Shown here piece after piece: positions 24,009-36,662 of a stretch of DNA of 64,000 bases; position 1 is the first letter of the stretch; the number at the start of each line of letters is the position of its first letter. The notes below the pieces were generated by a model. It saw only the letters and a program-made list of their open reading frames with translations, was not told where the DNA came from and searched no databases. The stretch lies in the NCBI RefSeq assembly GCF_030272615.1, contig NC_081407.1, forward strand, positions 436,326,230 through 436,390,229. Reading direction: 5' to 3'. Position numbers and translations under genes: made by a program. Origin of the DNA: Cryptomeria japonica. Lineage: Eukaryota; Streptophyta; Pinopsida; Cupressales; Cupressaceae.

Positions 24009-24272
24009 CTTAACCTCACTACTCTGAGATTCTAATTGTTCTAATCTCTTGAGAAGGGCCTTCTTCTATTCAAGATAATATCTTAACACTTCCATTAATG
24101 ACATAGTCATTGTAGTCCTCTCTATTTCCTTGGTAATGTCATATGATCTTTTTACAACATATTCTTGGCCTTGTCCTTGTCTGGGACATGTCCCTTGAAA
24201 ATATTGACAAGGAGGAGGATTGTTACTTTCATTTGCATCTGGAGGTACAAATCCACCTTTTTGTGGAGGTGG

Positions 24273-26085
24273 TTATGTCAATGGTGCCTTGCCTTGACTT
24301 TTGAGATTGTAATTGTTTCTAGTTTGGAAGGCTTGCACATTGTAAACATATGGGTCACTTTTGGCTTCTTCTTGAAACTCTTTGTAAAGGAATGTGTCAA
24401 CCAACATCGCTGTATTGACCTTCTCTGGCTCCTCAGTAGGACACCCCTTTGGCTGCAAATTTGCTTGAGCAATCCTAATCATTTTTTTGAATTGAGCATA
24501 GTTGACTTCCGAATGCAATGCTGTGTCATGAAACCTACACCAATTAGTTAGTAAATTCATATCTACTAGATTGACACTTTGCGTGTTGTTGTGGTTATGT
24601 CTTGCATCATGATGGTCATAGTTTACTCCGTCGTTGTTTGAACCTATGTTCCATTGTCTGTTGTATGGTTTTGAGTTATATATTTGGTTTTGATTCTGAT
24701 TATTATAACCACGCTGATTATTATATGATTGGGATTGGTTGTATCCTCCTTGAGGATTCATCTTTAGTTGACTAAGATCTGAGTAACTTGTGAAATCATC
24801 TTCTTCAAAGCTTCTACCTCAGTGGATATGTGTGACCCTTGAATCTCAGGTGCTGAAGTTGGGGTTTGGTTTGTTGTGTTTACATTACCATACTGTTGTC
24901 TTGTCCCATGTATTTGTTCAACGTATTGCATTTGGACAAGGGTAACGTTGGCATTTTTTTTCCATTGCAAAGCTTGTACAGAAAATTGTTGGTTAGATTA
25001 TGGTTGGGGTGCATAAAGGGGTACTGTGTTCATCGTTGGGGCCCCTATCGGTAAGGATGAAGGTACACCATGGAGTTGGTTGTAATTTCATAAGTTTACT
25101 CCTATAGGATAGTTGTATCCAATCCCCCAGGTGTCGGATTTAATTCTTGATTCATGTTGATTGCCAAAGCATAAACTTTTGCCAAGGTATCTCTTTAATC
25201 TTCAGGCACACTCTTCTTAATAAACATTGCACTCTAGGGGTCAATGGCCCTCAAATAGGAATCAATGGCTACATTTGGTGCCACTTGGTAAGGAGTTCGT
25301 AATCTCTTATATGCCCTTTGGGAGTTGGTATTGAAAGTTTTCAAAGGTTCATTAGGAAACTTCTTTAGGGAGGCAAACTAATGGTATAGGGTCCCAGGAT
25401 CAAAATACACCTGAAACTAATTAATAAAAGATTTTTCTAAAAGGTCCCAACCATCAATGGAGTTAGCTGGTAAAGTCAGATACCAATTATACTCGTTCTC
25501 CCCAAGTGAATATGGGAAAAGTCGGCATACCACATCTTGATGTTGAATGTTGTTACGAACCACTACATCCTTAAATGCCTCAATATTCTCTTATGTGGAC
25601 CTAAGTCTCCCAAAGTAAAAATTACTACAAAATTTTCCTGGATTTCTAGGTAGGTCATGAGCTCCCCCAAGTATGTTTCTCAATGGTGTATGATTCTGGT
25701 TGAATTAAGCCATTGTAGGTGATGGTGGTGGATGTTGAGTTATGAAAGGTGCAACAATGGGTTGAGGACTAGGGATCAACTAGTCTTCTACATTGGATTC
25801 AGATGACTGCACTGGTGGGTCTGTTGAAGATTTTCCTTTAGCTTTGTTTCTCTTCTTCCTAGTTGCGGGTTCTAATTCTACTAAGTCCGATCGGGAAGAA
25901 TTACTCCTAAGGAATTTATGAAACCTTTTTGGAGAGAAAGATGACATACGCTCCAACTTGGTATCCCAATTTCTTGGTTGTTGAGGAAGTGGCCGAGGGT
26001 TTCTTTGGGAAAGGAGTTGTCTTTGTGCCTCAACTTCTATGTGTATACCCTTTTGCCTTTCATTGTCAAGGACTTGTGTACGCAA
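24273..26085 (-). pseudogene. Gypsy E gag
   Basis: Starts with a basic N-terminal piece (25780-26085), then a retrotransposon gag core (about 25120-25680; LFPYSLGENEYNWY and SFINQF visible), then an Asn/Gln/Gly/Tyr-rich stretch (24560-24760; QSYNNQRGYNNQNQNQ) and a zinc-finger-like WCRFHDTALHSEVNY. Many stops, several frame changes. Confidence 0.75.
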
Positions 26086-26257
26086 CCAATCACTATGATT
26101 CCTTCTACTATCCCAAGCAAGAGAATATAGTTGGGAAATGATTTCATCTTGTTTGTAATTAAGGTTGGGTTATGTGAATGGTAAAAATTTGTCTCCTTGG
26201 ATTACATATTAAGTCATATTGTGACAGTGCAATTGAAAGGGGAGAAATTTCTCTTAG

Positions 26258-26275
26258 GCCCTCCTTCTAGCACCA
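26258..26275 (-). other. Gypsy E primer binding site
   Basis: Minus strand TGGTGCTAGAAGGAGGGC, five bases from the LTR end. The tRNA is not identified. The stretch 26086-26257 is leader without ORF. Confidence 0.6.
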
Positions 26276-26280
26276 GTTTC

Positions 26281-26922
26281 TGTTGACGGGTGTATTGACA
26301 CACTCACCAATAGTCAGGTAGTTTATGTGAACACTCAACACCTCTCCTAAAAAGAAATAAGTTTTGGAAAACTAACCACTCCAAGGTCTCTATAGTCAGG
26401 TCTCGATGGTGATTGTACCTATCAAGGGGCCTGCTAGTTGAAACAAAACAAACAAAATCCTTTTTTTGGCATTTTTTGATTTTCACCTTCTCAAAAATAA
26501 ACAACAAAAGATAGATCGGGGGAACAAGGAAATAACAATGAAATTGATACAGTAACAACTAAATGATCCACATGGTTAGAGTTTTGTAATCCAAATATTA
26601 TCAATACCACTAACTCAACATTCAAATGATGAACTCTGGAAAATATATAAAGTCAGACGACTTTACACATTGACAGAAATGAATATCACCTAACCAATAA
26701 TCGCCGAATCAATTTAATCTTCATATACCATCTACATGCGCAATATGATTCATAAAATAATAAAGCATCCAAAAGAACTTGTTGCTAGTTCAAATGATAG
26801 AAGTTACCAGATCATGAAGAACACAACCATATAGAATACACAAGTAGATCAGGCAATCCACAAGCCGCTTTTTGTATTAAACTTCAAAGAGTATTACAAA
26901 ATCTTCTAAACTTATAAAAATC
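26281..26922 (-). repeat. Gypsy E 5' LTR, internal-side piece
   Basis: Starts TGTTGACGGG (minus strand end CCCGTCAACA). Interrupted at 26922 by the TRIM array; the promoter-side piece is 49992-50210. Confidence 0.65.
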
Positions 26923-27839
26923 TGATGCAGTCAAGGAAGGGAGATCCAATGAAGGACAACCCAACCTTGTAGGTTAAAACATAAACCATGCAAAGCATAC
27001 CGGTAATTGGTAACAAGGTGCTAGAAACAACAAAAATAACAACTGGTAACAACACATAACACATAACCAGTAAACAATGTGAATGAATCTTATTGCAATC
27101 TTAAGTATTATACATGCCACACGCTGGATCATAGTCCAGGATACAAATAATACTTATAATACAATTACAAGATCCACAAATCATCCACATATCAAATTGG
27201 CTTCCGATAACAGTCTACTAGTTCTACCATAATCCGGACCTCAGCCTTCCGACCTCAGTCCTACAGGATGAGGATCTCGTCAGTTCTACATCTTCGCTCA
27301 ATCTGAAAACAAAGTCTCCAATCTTCTAAATTCTCTCTCTCTCTCTCTCTCTCTCTCCTCAAATGATTCACAAGCTTCCATTTATACCATCTGCAAATAA
27401 TTACAACTCAATCAAGTCGACCCAAAGACCAACTGGTTCATGAAACGTGCAACAGTAACATGTCGACTCAAATCACTAAGAACAATCTCCAAATCATAAA
27501 ATGATGCATGGACTTCTGGGAATACTGGCCAAGACCGAAAGTAGCACCTCTAATGATCCATAAGTCACGGAGATGAACCACAACCCGAAATCATCTTCGC
27601 TCAACATACAGCCAGGCTAACCGGTAAGAACATATCAATCAAGACAATACCGGAATCCACATCTCACTGGAAACAAAGCCAAATGCTATGAAACTCAAAC
27701 ATGATAAAGACCATGAACAAAATGAAATAAACCCAAAACCACAATGCTAAACACTCAAACATGAAGAAATGCCATGCTCTCAAGAAATTCCACTGAAAAC
27801 TGCCCAGCCGATAAGAGCTAAACCGGTGCTCCTGCATCA
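26923..27839 (-). repeat. TRIM array LTR 1
   Basis: 917 bp. Contains a (CT)n run at 27331-27357 and a minus-strand TATA box (GGTATAAATGG, 27380-27386). Confidence 0.85.
27380..27386 (-). promoter_or_regulatory. TATA box in TRIM LTR
   Basis: Minus strand GATGGTATAAATGGAA; repeated at the same place in the other LTRs (near 28650, 29932, 31210), just upstream (in transcript sense) of the CT run. Confidence 0.55.
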
Positions 27840-28200
27840 GACTCTTGGGGTTAATTGAAACATGAGTCCCATCACTTTCTCTGGTTTGGCAATCGGTCAG
27901 TAGGTACTTGCAACTACCTTAAGAGATTAGACGATCTAAACACAGCTTCCAGTTGCCTCTCTACGACAATCTACCTGTGCAAACTATAACCTGCCTCAAT
28001 CAGCGATTTGTTCAAGTCTCCACCCACTAACTGCCTCAAGCTCAAGCTCTAGGATCGAAGATCTACCTAAAAACCTTGCTCTACCTCACGTTCGGTGATC
28101 TGAACAAGTCCACAAGTTGCCTCAATCTTCTCTCCAACCGACTGGTGCATAAACAACACCCTGTCCAACAACAGGTTCACAAACCTTCTTTGATACCATT

Positions 28201-29107
28201 TGACGCAGTCAAGGCAGGGAGATCCAATGAAGGACAACCCAAACTTGCAACTTAAAACATAAACCATGCAAAGCATACCGGTAACCAGTAACAAGGTGCC
28301 AGAAACAACAGAAAGAACAACCAGTAACAACACAGAACAAATAACTGGTAAACAATGTGAATGAATCTTATTATAATCTGAAGAATTATACATGCCACAT
28401 GTTGGATCGCAGTCCAAGATACAAACAATGCTTACAATGCAATTACAAGATCCGCAAATCATCCACATATCAAATTGGTTATCGGTAATAGTCTACCGGT
28501 TCTACCATAATCCGGACCTCAGCCTTCCGGCCTCAGTCCTACTAGATCAAGATCTTTCTAGTTCTACATCTTCACTCAATCTCAAAACAAACCCTTCAAT
28601 CTTCTAACTTCTCTCTCTCTCTCTCCTCAAATGATTCACAAGATTCCATTTATACCATCTACAAATAATTACAACTCATTCAAGTCGGCCCAAAGACCAA
28701 CCAATTCATGAAACGTGCAATGGTAACATGTCAATTCAAATCACTAAGAACAATCTCCAAATCATAAAAAAATGCACAAACTTTTGGGAATACCAACCAA
28801 GACCTAAAGCAACACCTCTAACAATCTGCAAGTCATGAAGATCAACCACAACCCAAAATCATCTTCGCTCAACATACAACTAGGGTAATCAGTAAGAACA
28901 TATCAACCAGGACAATACCAAAATCCACATCTTACTGGAAACAAAGCCAAATGCTATGAAACTCAAACATGATAAAGACCACAAACATAATAAAATAAAC
29001 CCAAAACCACAATGCTAATAACTCAAACATGAAGAAATGCCATGCTCTCAAGCAATTCCACTGAAAACTGCCCAACTGGTAAGAACTAGACTGGTGCTCC
29101 TACATCA
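28201..29107 (-). repeat. TRIM array LTR 2
   Basis: 907 bp; the CT run (about 28610-28625) is shorter than in the other copies. Confidence 0.85.
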
Positions 29108-29468
29108 GACTCTCGAGGTTAATTGAAAAGTGAGTCCCATCACTTGCTCTAGTTCAACAATCAGTTAGTAGGTACTTGCAACTACCTCAGGGGATTCAAC
29201 GATCTAACCACAACTTCTGGTTGCCTCTCCACGGTGATCTACTGGTCCAAATTGTAGCCTGCCTCAATCGATGATCTATTCAAGTCTCCACCCACTAGAT
29301 GCCTCAAGCTCAAGCTCTAATATTGGTGGTCTACCTGCAAACCTTGCTCTACCTCACGTTTGATGATCTGAACAAGTCCACAAGGTGCCTCAATCTTCTC
29401 TCCAACCAACCAGTGCATAAACAACACACTGTCCAACAAGAGGTTCTCAAACCAACTCTAATACTATT

Positions 29469-29873
29469 TGAAGCAACCAAGGCATGCAGATCCAATAAAG
29501 GATAGCCCAACCTTGCAGCTTAAAACATAAACCATGCAAAGCATACTAGTAACAGGTAACAAGGTGCCAGAAACAACAAAAAGAACAACTGGTAACAACA
29601 CATAACACATAACCGGTAAACAATGTGAATAAATCTTATAACAATTTGAAGAATTATACATGCCACATGTTGGATTGTAGTCCAGGATACAAACAATGCT
29701 TACAATGCAATTACAAGATCCGTAGATCATCCACATATCAAATCAGCTTCCGATAATAGTCTATCGGTTCTACCATAATCTGGACCTCAACCTTTTGGCC
29801 TCAGTCCTACTGGATCATGATCTCGTCGGTTCTACATCTTTGTTCAATCTCAAAACAAAGTCTTCAATCTTCT

Positions 29874-29908
<35 letters not shown>

Positions 29909-30387
29909 AAATGATTTACAAGCTTCCATTTATACCATCTGCAAATAATTACAACTCAATCAAGTCGGCCCAAAGACCAACCGGTTCATGAAACGTGCAA
30001 CGGTAACATGTCGACTCAAATCACTAAGAACAATCTCCAAATCATAAAATGATGCATGGAATTCTAGGAATATTGGCCAAGACCCAAAGCAACACCTCTA
30101 ACGATCCACAAGTCATGGAGATCAACCGCAACCCAAAATCATCTTCGCTCAACATATAGCCAGGCTAACCGGTAAGAACATATCAACCTGGACAGTACCA
30201 GAATCCACATCTTAGTGGAAATAAAGCCAAATGATATGAAACTCGAACATGATAAAAACCACAAACACAATGGAATAAACCCAAAACCACAATGCTATAC
30301 ACTCAAACATGAAGAAATGCCATGCTCTCAAGCAATTCCACTGAAAACTGCCCAACCAGTAAGAACTAAACCGGTGCTCTTGCATCA
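29469..30387 (-). repeat. TRIM array LTR 3
   Basis: 919 bp; CT run about 29879-29904. Its neighbouring primer site is mutated (AATAGTATTAGAG on the minus strand). Confidence 0.85.
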
Positions 30388-30748
30388 GACTCTCGGGGTT
30401 AATTAAAAAGTGAGTCCCATCACTTTCTCTGGTTTAGCGATTGATTAGTAGGTACTTGCAGCTATCTCAGGGGATTTGGTGATCTAACCATAGCTTTCGG
30501 TTGCCTTTCCACAATGATCTATCGATCCAAACTATAGGCTACCTCAATTGGTGATCTGTTCAAGTCTCCACCCACTAACTGCCTCAAGCTCAAGTTCTAG
30601 GATCGACGATCTACCTACAAACCTTGCTTTGGCTCACGTTTGGTGATCTGAACAAGTCCACAAGTTGCCTCAATCTTCTCTCCAACCAATTGGTGCATAA
30701 ACAACACTCTGTCCAACAACAGGTTCACAAACCATCTCTGATACCATT

Positions 30749-31153
30749 TGATGTAGTCAAGGTAGGGAGATGCAATGAACAACAACCCAACCTTGCAGCT
30801 TAAAACATAAACCATGCAATGTATACAGATAATCTGTAACAAGATGCTAGAAACAATAGAAAGAACAACCAGTAAAATCATAGAACACTTAACTATTAAA
30901 CAATTTGAATGAATCTTATTACAATCTCAAGAATTATACATGCCACATGCTGGATTGCAGTCCAGGATACAAATAATTCTTACAATGCAATTACAAGATC
31001 CGCAGTTTATCCACATATCAAATTGACTTCTGATAACAGTCTACCAATTCTACCATAATCTGGACCTCAACCTTCTAGCCTCAGTCCTACCAGATCAGGA
31101 TCTCGCCGGTTCTACATCTTCACTCAATCTCAAAACAAAGCCTTCAATCTTCT

Positions 31154-31190
<37 letters not shown>

Positions 31191-31442
31191 AAATGATTCA
31201 CAAGCTTCCATTTATACCACCTGCAAATAATTACAACTCAATCAAGTCGGCCCAAAGACCAACCTATTCATGAAACATGCAACAGTAACATGTCGACTCA
31301 AATCACTAAGATCAATCTCCAAACCATAAAATGATGAATGAACTTCTGAGAATACTGGCTAAGACCCAAAGCAACACTTCTAATGATTCGCAAGTCACGA
31401 AGATCAACTGCAACCCGAAATCATCTTCACTTAATATACAAC
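30749..31442 (-). repeat. TRIM array LTR 4, left piece
   Basis: First 694 bp of the fourth LTR; CT run about 31160-31188. Cut at 31442 by D and continued at 49760-49991. Confidence 0.85.
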
Positions 31443-32870
31443 TATATGCGGGAAAAGCGGGTCGATAGAACTCAATATGTGAAAAACGGAGCTCTATGGA
31501 GCTTTGCTCACACACTCACAGGACTTCTTGGTGTAGGCTATGGAGTAATGAAGTATCACTTAGCTTCCCAAGGTTGGTCCCATGGTTCTCTACCTTACAC
31601 GGTCCCTCAAACCAATGTTTTTGCTCTCAGATCACTGAGCAAAATGGTTTAGGGATGGCAAATGCAAGAACGAGGGATGTTTTGATAAATTTTAGAATGA
31701 GATGCCTTCTAAGCTATGCATGATTCTATAAATGCAATAAACTAATTATAAGATGACAAGATTAGTATAAATACTATCCTAACATGATATATTAGTTAAT
31801 GATTTAAGCTAATGATAATAGAAATACTCTAAAATGCATATTAGATTAATTTCTATTTTAAAGAGAGGCTAAATGATGAGCATATATGAAAGCTTGAATG
31901 TATTTGAGCATAAGTATGATGCTACAAACTTGGATGATCAAAATGGAGGAATGAGAGCTCTATTTATAGCAAAAATAGGGCAATGGATGGTCAAGATTGA
32001 AAGAGTTGATCAAGGGTTGAGTTTGAAAGCTGGGAATCCATGTTTGCAATTTGTACCATTGAAATGATGACAATTGTCAACATAGGGTTGGGTTGAGAGA
32101 AGGGGTTGGAGGCATTAAATGCCTGAGAAGACCTTATGGTTATCTAGAGGGTAAGGGTCAAGCTTAAGTTAAGATTACCCATTGGATTAAGAGTTAATCC
32201 AAGGATAAACTCTTGTGCAAATGATTAAGGAATAACCATGGTCAAAGTAATGAATGCTTGAAGAGACCCTTGGGTTGGATGAAGGTTAAGTTAGGCAAAA
32301 AGTCTCTAACCATGTAAGAGGGTTGAATTAACCATTAATGGTTTGGGAGACTTTGGAAAATTAAGTGGTTGAAGACTTGAAGCCTTTAATGGTTATCAAA
32401 GACTTTAAGGGTTTGAGAAGTGACTTCCCTTTGTTTAGGGATGTGACAAAGTTTAGAAGATGGGTTAGGTTAATTTAGAAGTGATTAGAAGGGTCTAGAA
32501 GAAATTTAGGAATAGGTTTAGGAAGCAAGTGGGAGATGTAGGAAAATGCAAGTGGATGGAGGGATAATAGGATTTAATTGAAATAAAGTTAATTTAATTC
32601 AATTTGGTTGCAATTTGGGGAAATTAAATAAATTAGATTTATTCAATTTAGGATAACTTATTTAATTAAATTTGAATTTAATTAAAAGTGGATAGAAGGG
32701 ATTTAATTGAATAAAACGATTTATTCATTAAATGGTATAGTGAATTTAATCGAGTAATTTACTTAATTAAATAGAGGAATGTGGGTAATTTAATTAAATT
32801 GGATTTAATTAAATAGAGAAATGAACATAAAATATTCATTTAGGAATATGGTCATTTTTATACTTCTACA
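31443..32870 (-). repeat. Element D 3' LTR
   Basis: 1428 bp; plus-strand start is TA where the other copy has TG. The part at 32570-32820 is AT-rich with repeated TTTAATTAAAT palindromes. Confidence 0.93.
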
Positions 32871-32884
32871 TTTTGCCCCTCTTT
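32871..32884 (-). other. Element D polypurine tract
   Basis: Minus strand AAAGAGGGGCAAAA immediately before TGTAGAAG of the 3' LTR; plus-strand primer. Confidence 0.88.
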
Positions 32885-33204
32885 GAAGTGACGTGTGTGC
32901 ACATGTTATTTCAAAGAAAATGATGTGTTATCATGATTTATAATCAGATGAAATTTTTGTGTTGCTCTTATGATTTGCAAGTCATGCCCCAGATTTGATT
33001 TGATGCGTGATGCCCCCTCGGGAGATGAATCAATATTTTGAAAATTTTGATTGGATTTGATGATTTGTGTGTGGTGTGTATGATTTTGTCTATGTGAAAT
33101 GTGTAAATTGATTCATCTCCCGATAATTTATAGTTTTTAGGGTATAAGGGAGACCGCGAGCAAATTACATGCCCAGTTCCCTAACCCTAATTTCATTTTC
33201 CTCC

Positions 33205-33212
33205 TATAAAAG
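33205..33212 (+). promoter_or_regulatory. TATA box of the antisense unit in D
   Basis: TCCTCCTATAAAAGGGGA on the plus strand, a strong consensus, followed at 33286 by an ATG in a purine-rich context (GTCAAAATGCC). No ORF is seen in 32885-33204. Start site expected near 33235-33245. Confidence 0.6.
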
Positions 33213-33464
33213 GGGAAAAGTACTTTGATTTGATTCATTTGTGCATTGTTGACTTTGGAGAAAGAGAATTTGGAGAGAAGTCAAAATGCCTATTTCGTAT
33301 TCTAGGCATCGTTTTGAGCATGTTCGGAGGTACCGGAGATCTGTCGCATATGGACCACCAATAAGTCAACACTTTTGACCCTTTTTTGATTTTTGATTTG
33401 TCATTTTTGGTCAGTTTTTGATTTTTGAAATTCGGTTTTAGCGGTTTAGCACGTCAAAGTCGCA

Positions 33465-33905
33465 ATTTAGCGCATACAAAAATTTAGGTAGCGCATGAAG
33501 TTTGAATTTTAGGGCTGCGTCCGAAACAAAATAGTGTAGCGCATAGAAGGTCGAGGTTAGCGCATTAAGGGAAAGTAGCGCATGTCAAACGTTGGATAGA
33601 GCTTCAAGTCAATAGGGTAGCGCATGAGCAAGACCTAGCGCATAGGGGTCATAGGGGTTCGTATGGGTAAGAGGTTTTAGCGCATAGGGTAGACCTAGCG
33701 CATAAGGTCAAATAGGTAGTGTCAGCGAGGTATAGGTTAGCGCATAAAGAGGTTTTAGTGCATAGGGTAGCTTGGGTGGCGCATTGGGGAAAAAGGATAG
33801 CGCGTAGAATCATTCTAGCGCATAGGGTAAATAGTTTAGCGCGTGGAGAAAATAGCTTAGCGCATGGGTAGATTTTAGCGTGTAAACAATCTGTTTTAGC
33901 GCATT
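33465..33905 (+). repeat. TAGCGCAT motif array (plus sense)
   Basis: I count 13 exact TAGCGCAT and about six one-base variants (TAGCGCGT, TAGCGTGT, TAGTGCAT, TGGCGCAT) in 440 bp, spaced irregularly at about 18-80 bp, often as TTTAGCGCATAGGGTA. Spacing too irregular for a simple tandem repeat. Confidence 0.85.
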
Positions 33906-34110
33906 AGGAAAAATTTTGTGAGATGGGGTGATTTGTGAAATTGTTGTGTTTTGCTGTCATGGGTTTTATCGATTTGTCCAATATGAGTGTTGATATAGCT
34001 TGTTTTGATTTGCGATATTTCAAGTTATGCATAGATATTAATGTGTTGGTTTGATCAAAGCATGATTTGTTTTTGCACTTTGTTTCAAGTTCAATGTGTG
34101 AAGCCTGATT

Positions 34111-34272
34111 TGTGTTACAAGCTGATATGGGTTGGAAACTTGAGTTGTTTTACAAGCTGATATGGGTGGGAAACTTGAGTTGTTTTACAAGTTTATGTGA
34201 TTTGGAGACTTGAGCTGTGTTACAAGTTTTGATATGGTTTTTGATAACTTGAGTTGTTTTACAAGTTGATAT
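34111..34272 (+). repeat. Imperfect ~35-40 bp tandem repeat
   Basis: About four to five copies of a unit TTACAAGCTGATATGGG...GAAACTTGAGTTGT, just before the acceptor-like site. Confidence 0.75.
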
Positions 34273-34409
34273 GAAATGATAGGATGTTGAACTTGATGTA
34301 AATGAGCAAATTGTTTCATGTTGTTGATGTGATTTGGATTTTGATATCTTTGTTTTGATATGGAAACTGATATTGGACTTGTTTTGCTGGTTGACAGGAG
34401 CGATTGGGC

Positions 34410-36341
34410 ATGGTTCAGTCGCGTGAGCGATTTCCTAGGCCTTGGACTCTGATACCACGGTTGACACAGGCCGACCTGGATATTATTGAGAGATGCAGTT
34501 TGACGTCCCTATTGGATATGCCTCGGTTCACTGTGAACCGGGGGTTACTGACAGCGCTCGCAGAGAGGTGGCACAACGACACGAACACCTTCCACTTTGC
34601 CATAGGTGAGATGATAGTCACACCAAAGGACTGTTACAGGATTCTGCGCATACCAATAGTAGGTGCACTACTACCTTATGAGCAGTCGGAGGAGGGTGGC
34701 ACAGAGGCACTTCGTCGTATATTTCAGGATGAGACAGTATGCGGATATGAGATCTTGTGGCAGGAGTTCCTGGACTTGGATTATGCACCGCTTCCTTCAG
34801 TATTGGCAGGGTTTATAGGTGGATTCCTTTGTCCTGATCGCAGGTCAAAGGGATTCTCTATGGGATGGGGGCTGGTGTTAGAGGACATGGTTACACAGGG
34901 GCGCAGGTTTGCGTGGGGATCGGCTATGCTAGCCCATCTGTATAGGGACTTGCACGAGGTGGTATACCTAAGTTACGACAGTTTGTCAGCTGGCGTGACA
35001 CTCTTATAGGTATGGTGCTAGGAGCACCTTCCGGCCACCAGGCCATTAGCAGACAGAGATAGGCCCATTGGATGTGCCTATGCCTATGGGTACAGAGGTC
35101 TAGTTGTCCAACGGAAGCTGGGAAAACTAGAGCATTGTAGGAGAGTGCTGGATGACATTGATATGGTCACATGGCGACCGTATAGAGGGTGTGAGGTGTA
35201 GGTGGAGGACGGGCTGGAGATGCCCTATGTGTTTATGACGAGATACCTGATTGGGAGGACCCCATTTGTTATTGAGAGGTTCGTGGTGACCAGAGTTTTG
35301 CGACAGTTTGGGCGACAACAGGGTATACCTCAGGGGGCCTGTTTATATGCGTGGCGGAGGCAGGACATACCATATTGGGGCCCGACGATTGATAGTGCAG
35401 TGGCTATGGAGGAGTTTGTTAGTTTGGCAGGCCAGATATGGGATTATGCCCCGAAGATTTTGGATGCGGGCATGACAGATGAGTTCGCGAGATTGTTCGT
35501 TGCGCGGGCAATGGTGAGGATTTCAGATCCAGAGTAGATGCAGACGACATTTGATGATGATGAGGAGGAGGGAGGTGGAGATGATGAGGATGATGGAGAT
35601 GGTGGAGGAGGATGACAAGGGAGAAGAGATAGAAGGAGGAGGGGAGATAGAGGGAGGAGAGGAGATAGAGGTTCGAAGAGAGCAGTTAGACGGGCGGTGA
35701 TGGATAGGGGGAGAGGCAGTTTGGCCATTGGCGTAGGTGGAGAGGGGAGGATGGGAGAGGTTCTAGCTGCAGTGGGGGGGATGGACGAGGCGATATGACC
35801 AGCTTAGAGGAGGAGGACGGATGTGCTCCCACCTCCAACACCGAGGATAGGTAGAGTTAGAGGGGATGCCCCTGCACAGGTACCGCTACGGGTTCGGATC
35901 CCCATTCATGTTGAGGATGCACAGATTCAAACCCTGTAGGTGACTGTACAGTAGTTGCAGGCACAGGTATTGACATATCAGCGGCAGATTGCGCAGTTGA
36001 CCACTAAGCGAGACATGGAGATAGAGTGACGGGGTCGAGCGGAGGAGCTTGCAGCGAGTGTGCAGAGAGCAACAACGGGTGGTCTGATGAGAGACACCCT
36101 GAGAGAGCTATCTTTGAGAGCTCAGGAGGTGGAGTACTACCATCAGCACTATGAGGCTGCGGTACCCAGGGATCACCAAGTACAGAGCTTCACACAATTG
36201 AGATCTAGTCAATCTCGAGATACTGGGTCGCGGTCCGAGAGCCGAGGTGTGACAGGGCCATCGAGACAGGATCCCCCTGGAGATCCAGGGGTGGGGACAT
36301 CTGGAGCTCGACCATCTCCGTCAGGGGATAGCCATACTTGA
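34410..36341 (+). pseudogene. Antisense plant mobile domain (PMD) ORF in element D
   Basis: A single plus-strand frame of 644 codons from ATG 34410 to TGA 36339-36341. Residues 1-~375 match the aminotransferase-like plant mobile domain: LTALAERWHNDTNTFHFAIGE, MIVTPKDCYRILRIPIVG, and later an EHLPATRP-like block, WRPY and RFVVTRVLRQFG. After it come an acidic Asp/Glu/Gly run (35550-35610), an Arg/Glu-rich stretch, a coiled coil (35940-36170) and a Ser/Pro/Gly-rich tail. The frame has ten premature stops (about 35007, 35019, 35199, 35535, 35613, 35797, 35806, 35937, 35952, 36027), all TAG or TGA, and no frameshift. PMD proteins in host plants act in development and silencing; its role in elements is unknown. 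It overlaps no other coding region. Confidence 0.82.
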
Positions 36342-36431
36342 GAGACATGGTCTCTGTTGTATTTTTAGATCATTGCATTCTTTGTACTGGACATAGAGAT
36401 GATAGATTTTGTACATTTTGATCATTTTTGG

Positions 36432-36459
36432 ATATATATATATATATATATATATATAT
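36432..36459. repeat. (TA)n microsatellite
   Basis: About 13-14 TA units. Confidence 0.9.
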
Positions 36460-36662
36460 GACATCATTATCTTTGATCATGTGGTGTGTTATATGGATGT
36501 ATGTGCTTATGTGTGCTTTTCTTTACTTTATGATGATGCAATGCTTAAATATATGATATAATGTATGATGCAGGATGTATGCTTTGATATGTTTGTGAGA
36601 TGTATCTTGAAAATGAGATGTATGATTTTATATGCTGTGAAATGTATCTTTGAGATGTATGA

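Larger units (their letters stand above)
10866..26922 (-). mobile_element. Gypsy element E (minus strand), old, interrupted by copia C; left end outside window
   Basis: Right boundary: 5' LTR end at 26281 (TGTTGACGGG) with a primer site beside it. Leftward follow gag, protease, an RNase H placed before RT, RT, RNase H and integrase, all decayed by stops and frameshifts, then a 3' region cut by C (11279-18829) and ended in this window by B1 at 10865. The 5' LTR is itself split by the TRIM array and resumes at 49992. No 3' LTR is in the window; by the nesting it should lie left of position 1. The RNase H upstream of RT differs from the domain order in D. Confidence 0.7.
33286..34397 (+). other. 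Leader and possible intron of the antisense unit
   Basis: A short open frame starts at 33286 (MPISYSRHRFEHVR) and meets a donor-like AG/GTACCG at 33329; an acceptor-like TTGACAG lies at 34391-34397 just before the mobile-domain ORF. Joining these two sites does not keep the frame of the ORF, so the intron is uncertain. The interval holds the TAGCGCAT array (33465-33905) and tandem repeats (34111-34272). Confidence 0.4.

Noticed and set aside
27331-27357. (CT)n runs as independent microsatellites
   Set aside because: They sit at the same place in all four TRIM LTRs and were copied with them.
31496-32067. Small plus-strand frames repeated at 48385-48956
   Set aside because: They are in the two LTRs of D, antisense to it; their similarity is LTR identity.
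33286-33329. Coding first exon of the antisense ORF spliced at AG/GTACCG to 34398
   Set aside because: The donor phase does not fit the ORF frame; kept only as a possible leader intron.
33465-33905. Possible CRISPR-like or satellite array
   Set aside because: The repeat is only 8 bp with irregular spacing, and the setting is a plant retrotransposon.
36432-36459. (TA)n run as a TATA promoter
   Set aside because: Simple microsatellite in a region of convergent 3' ends, with no downstream ORF.
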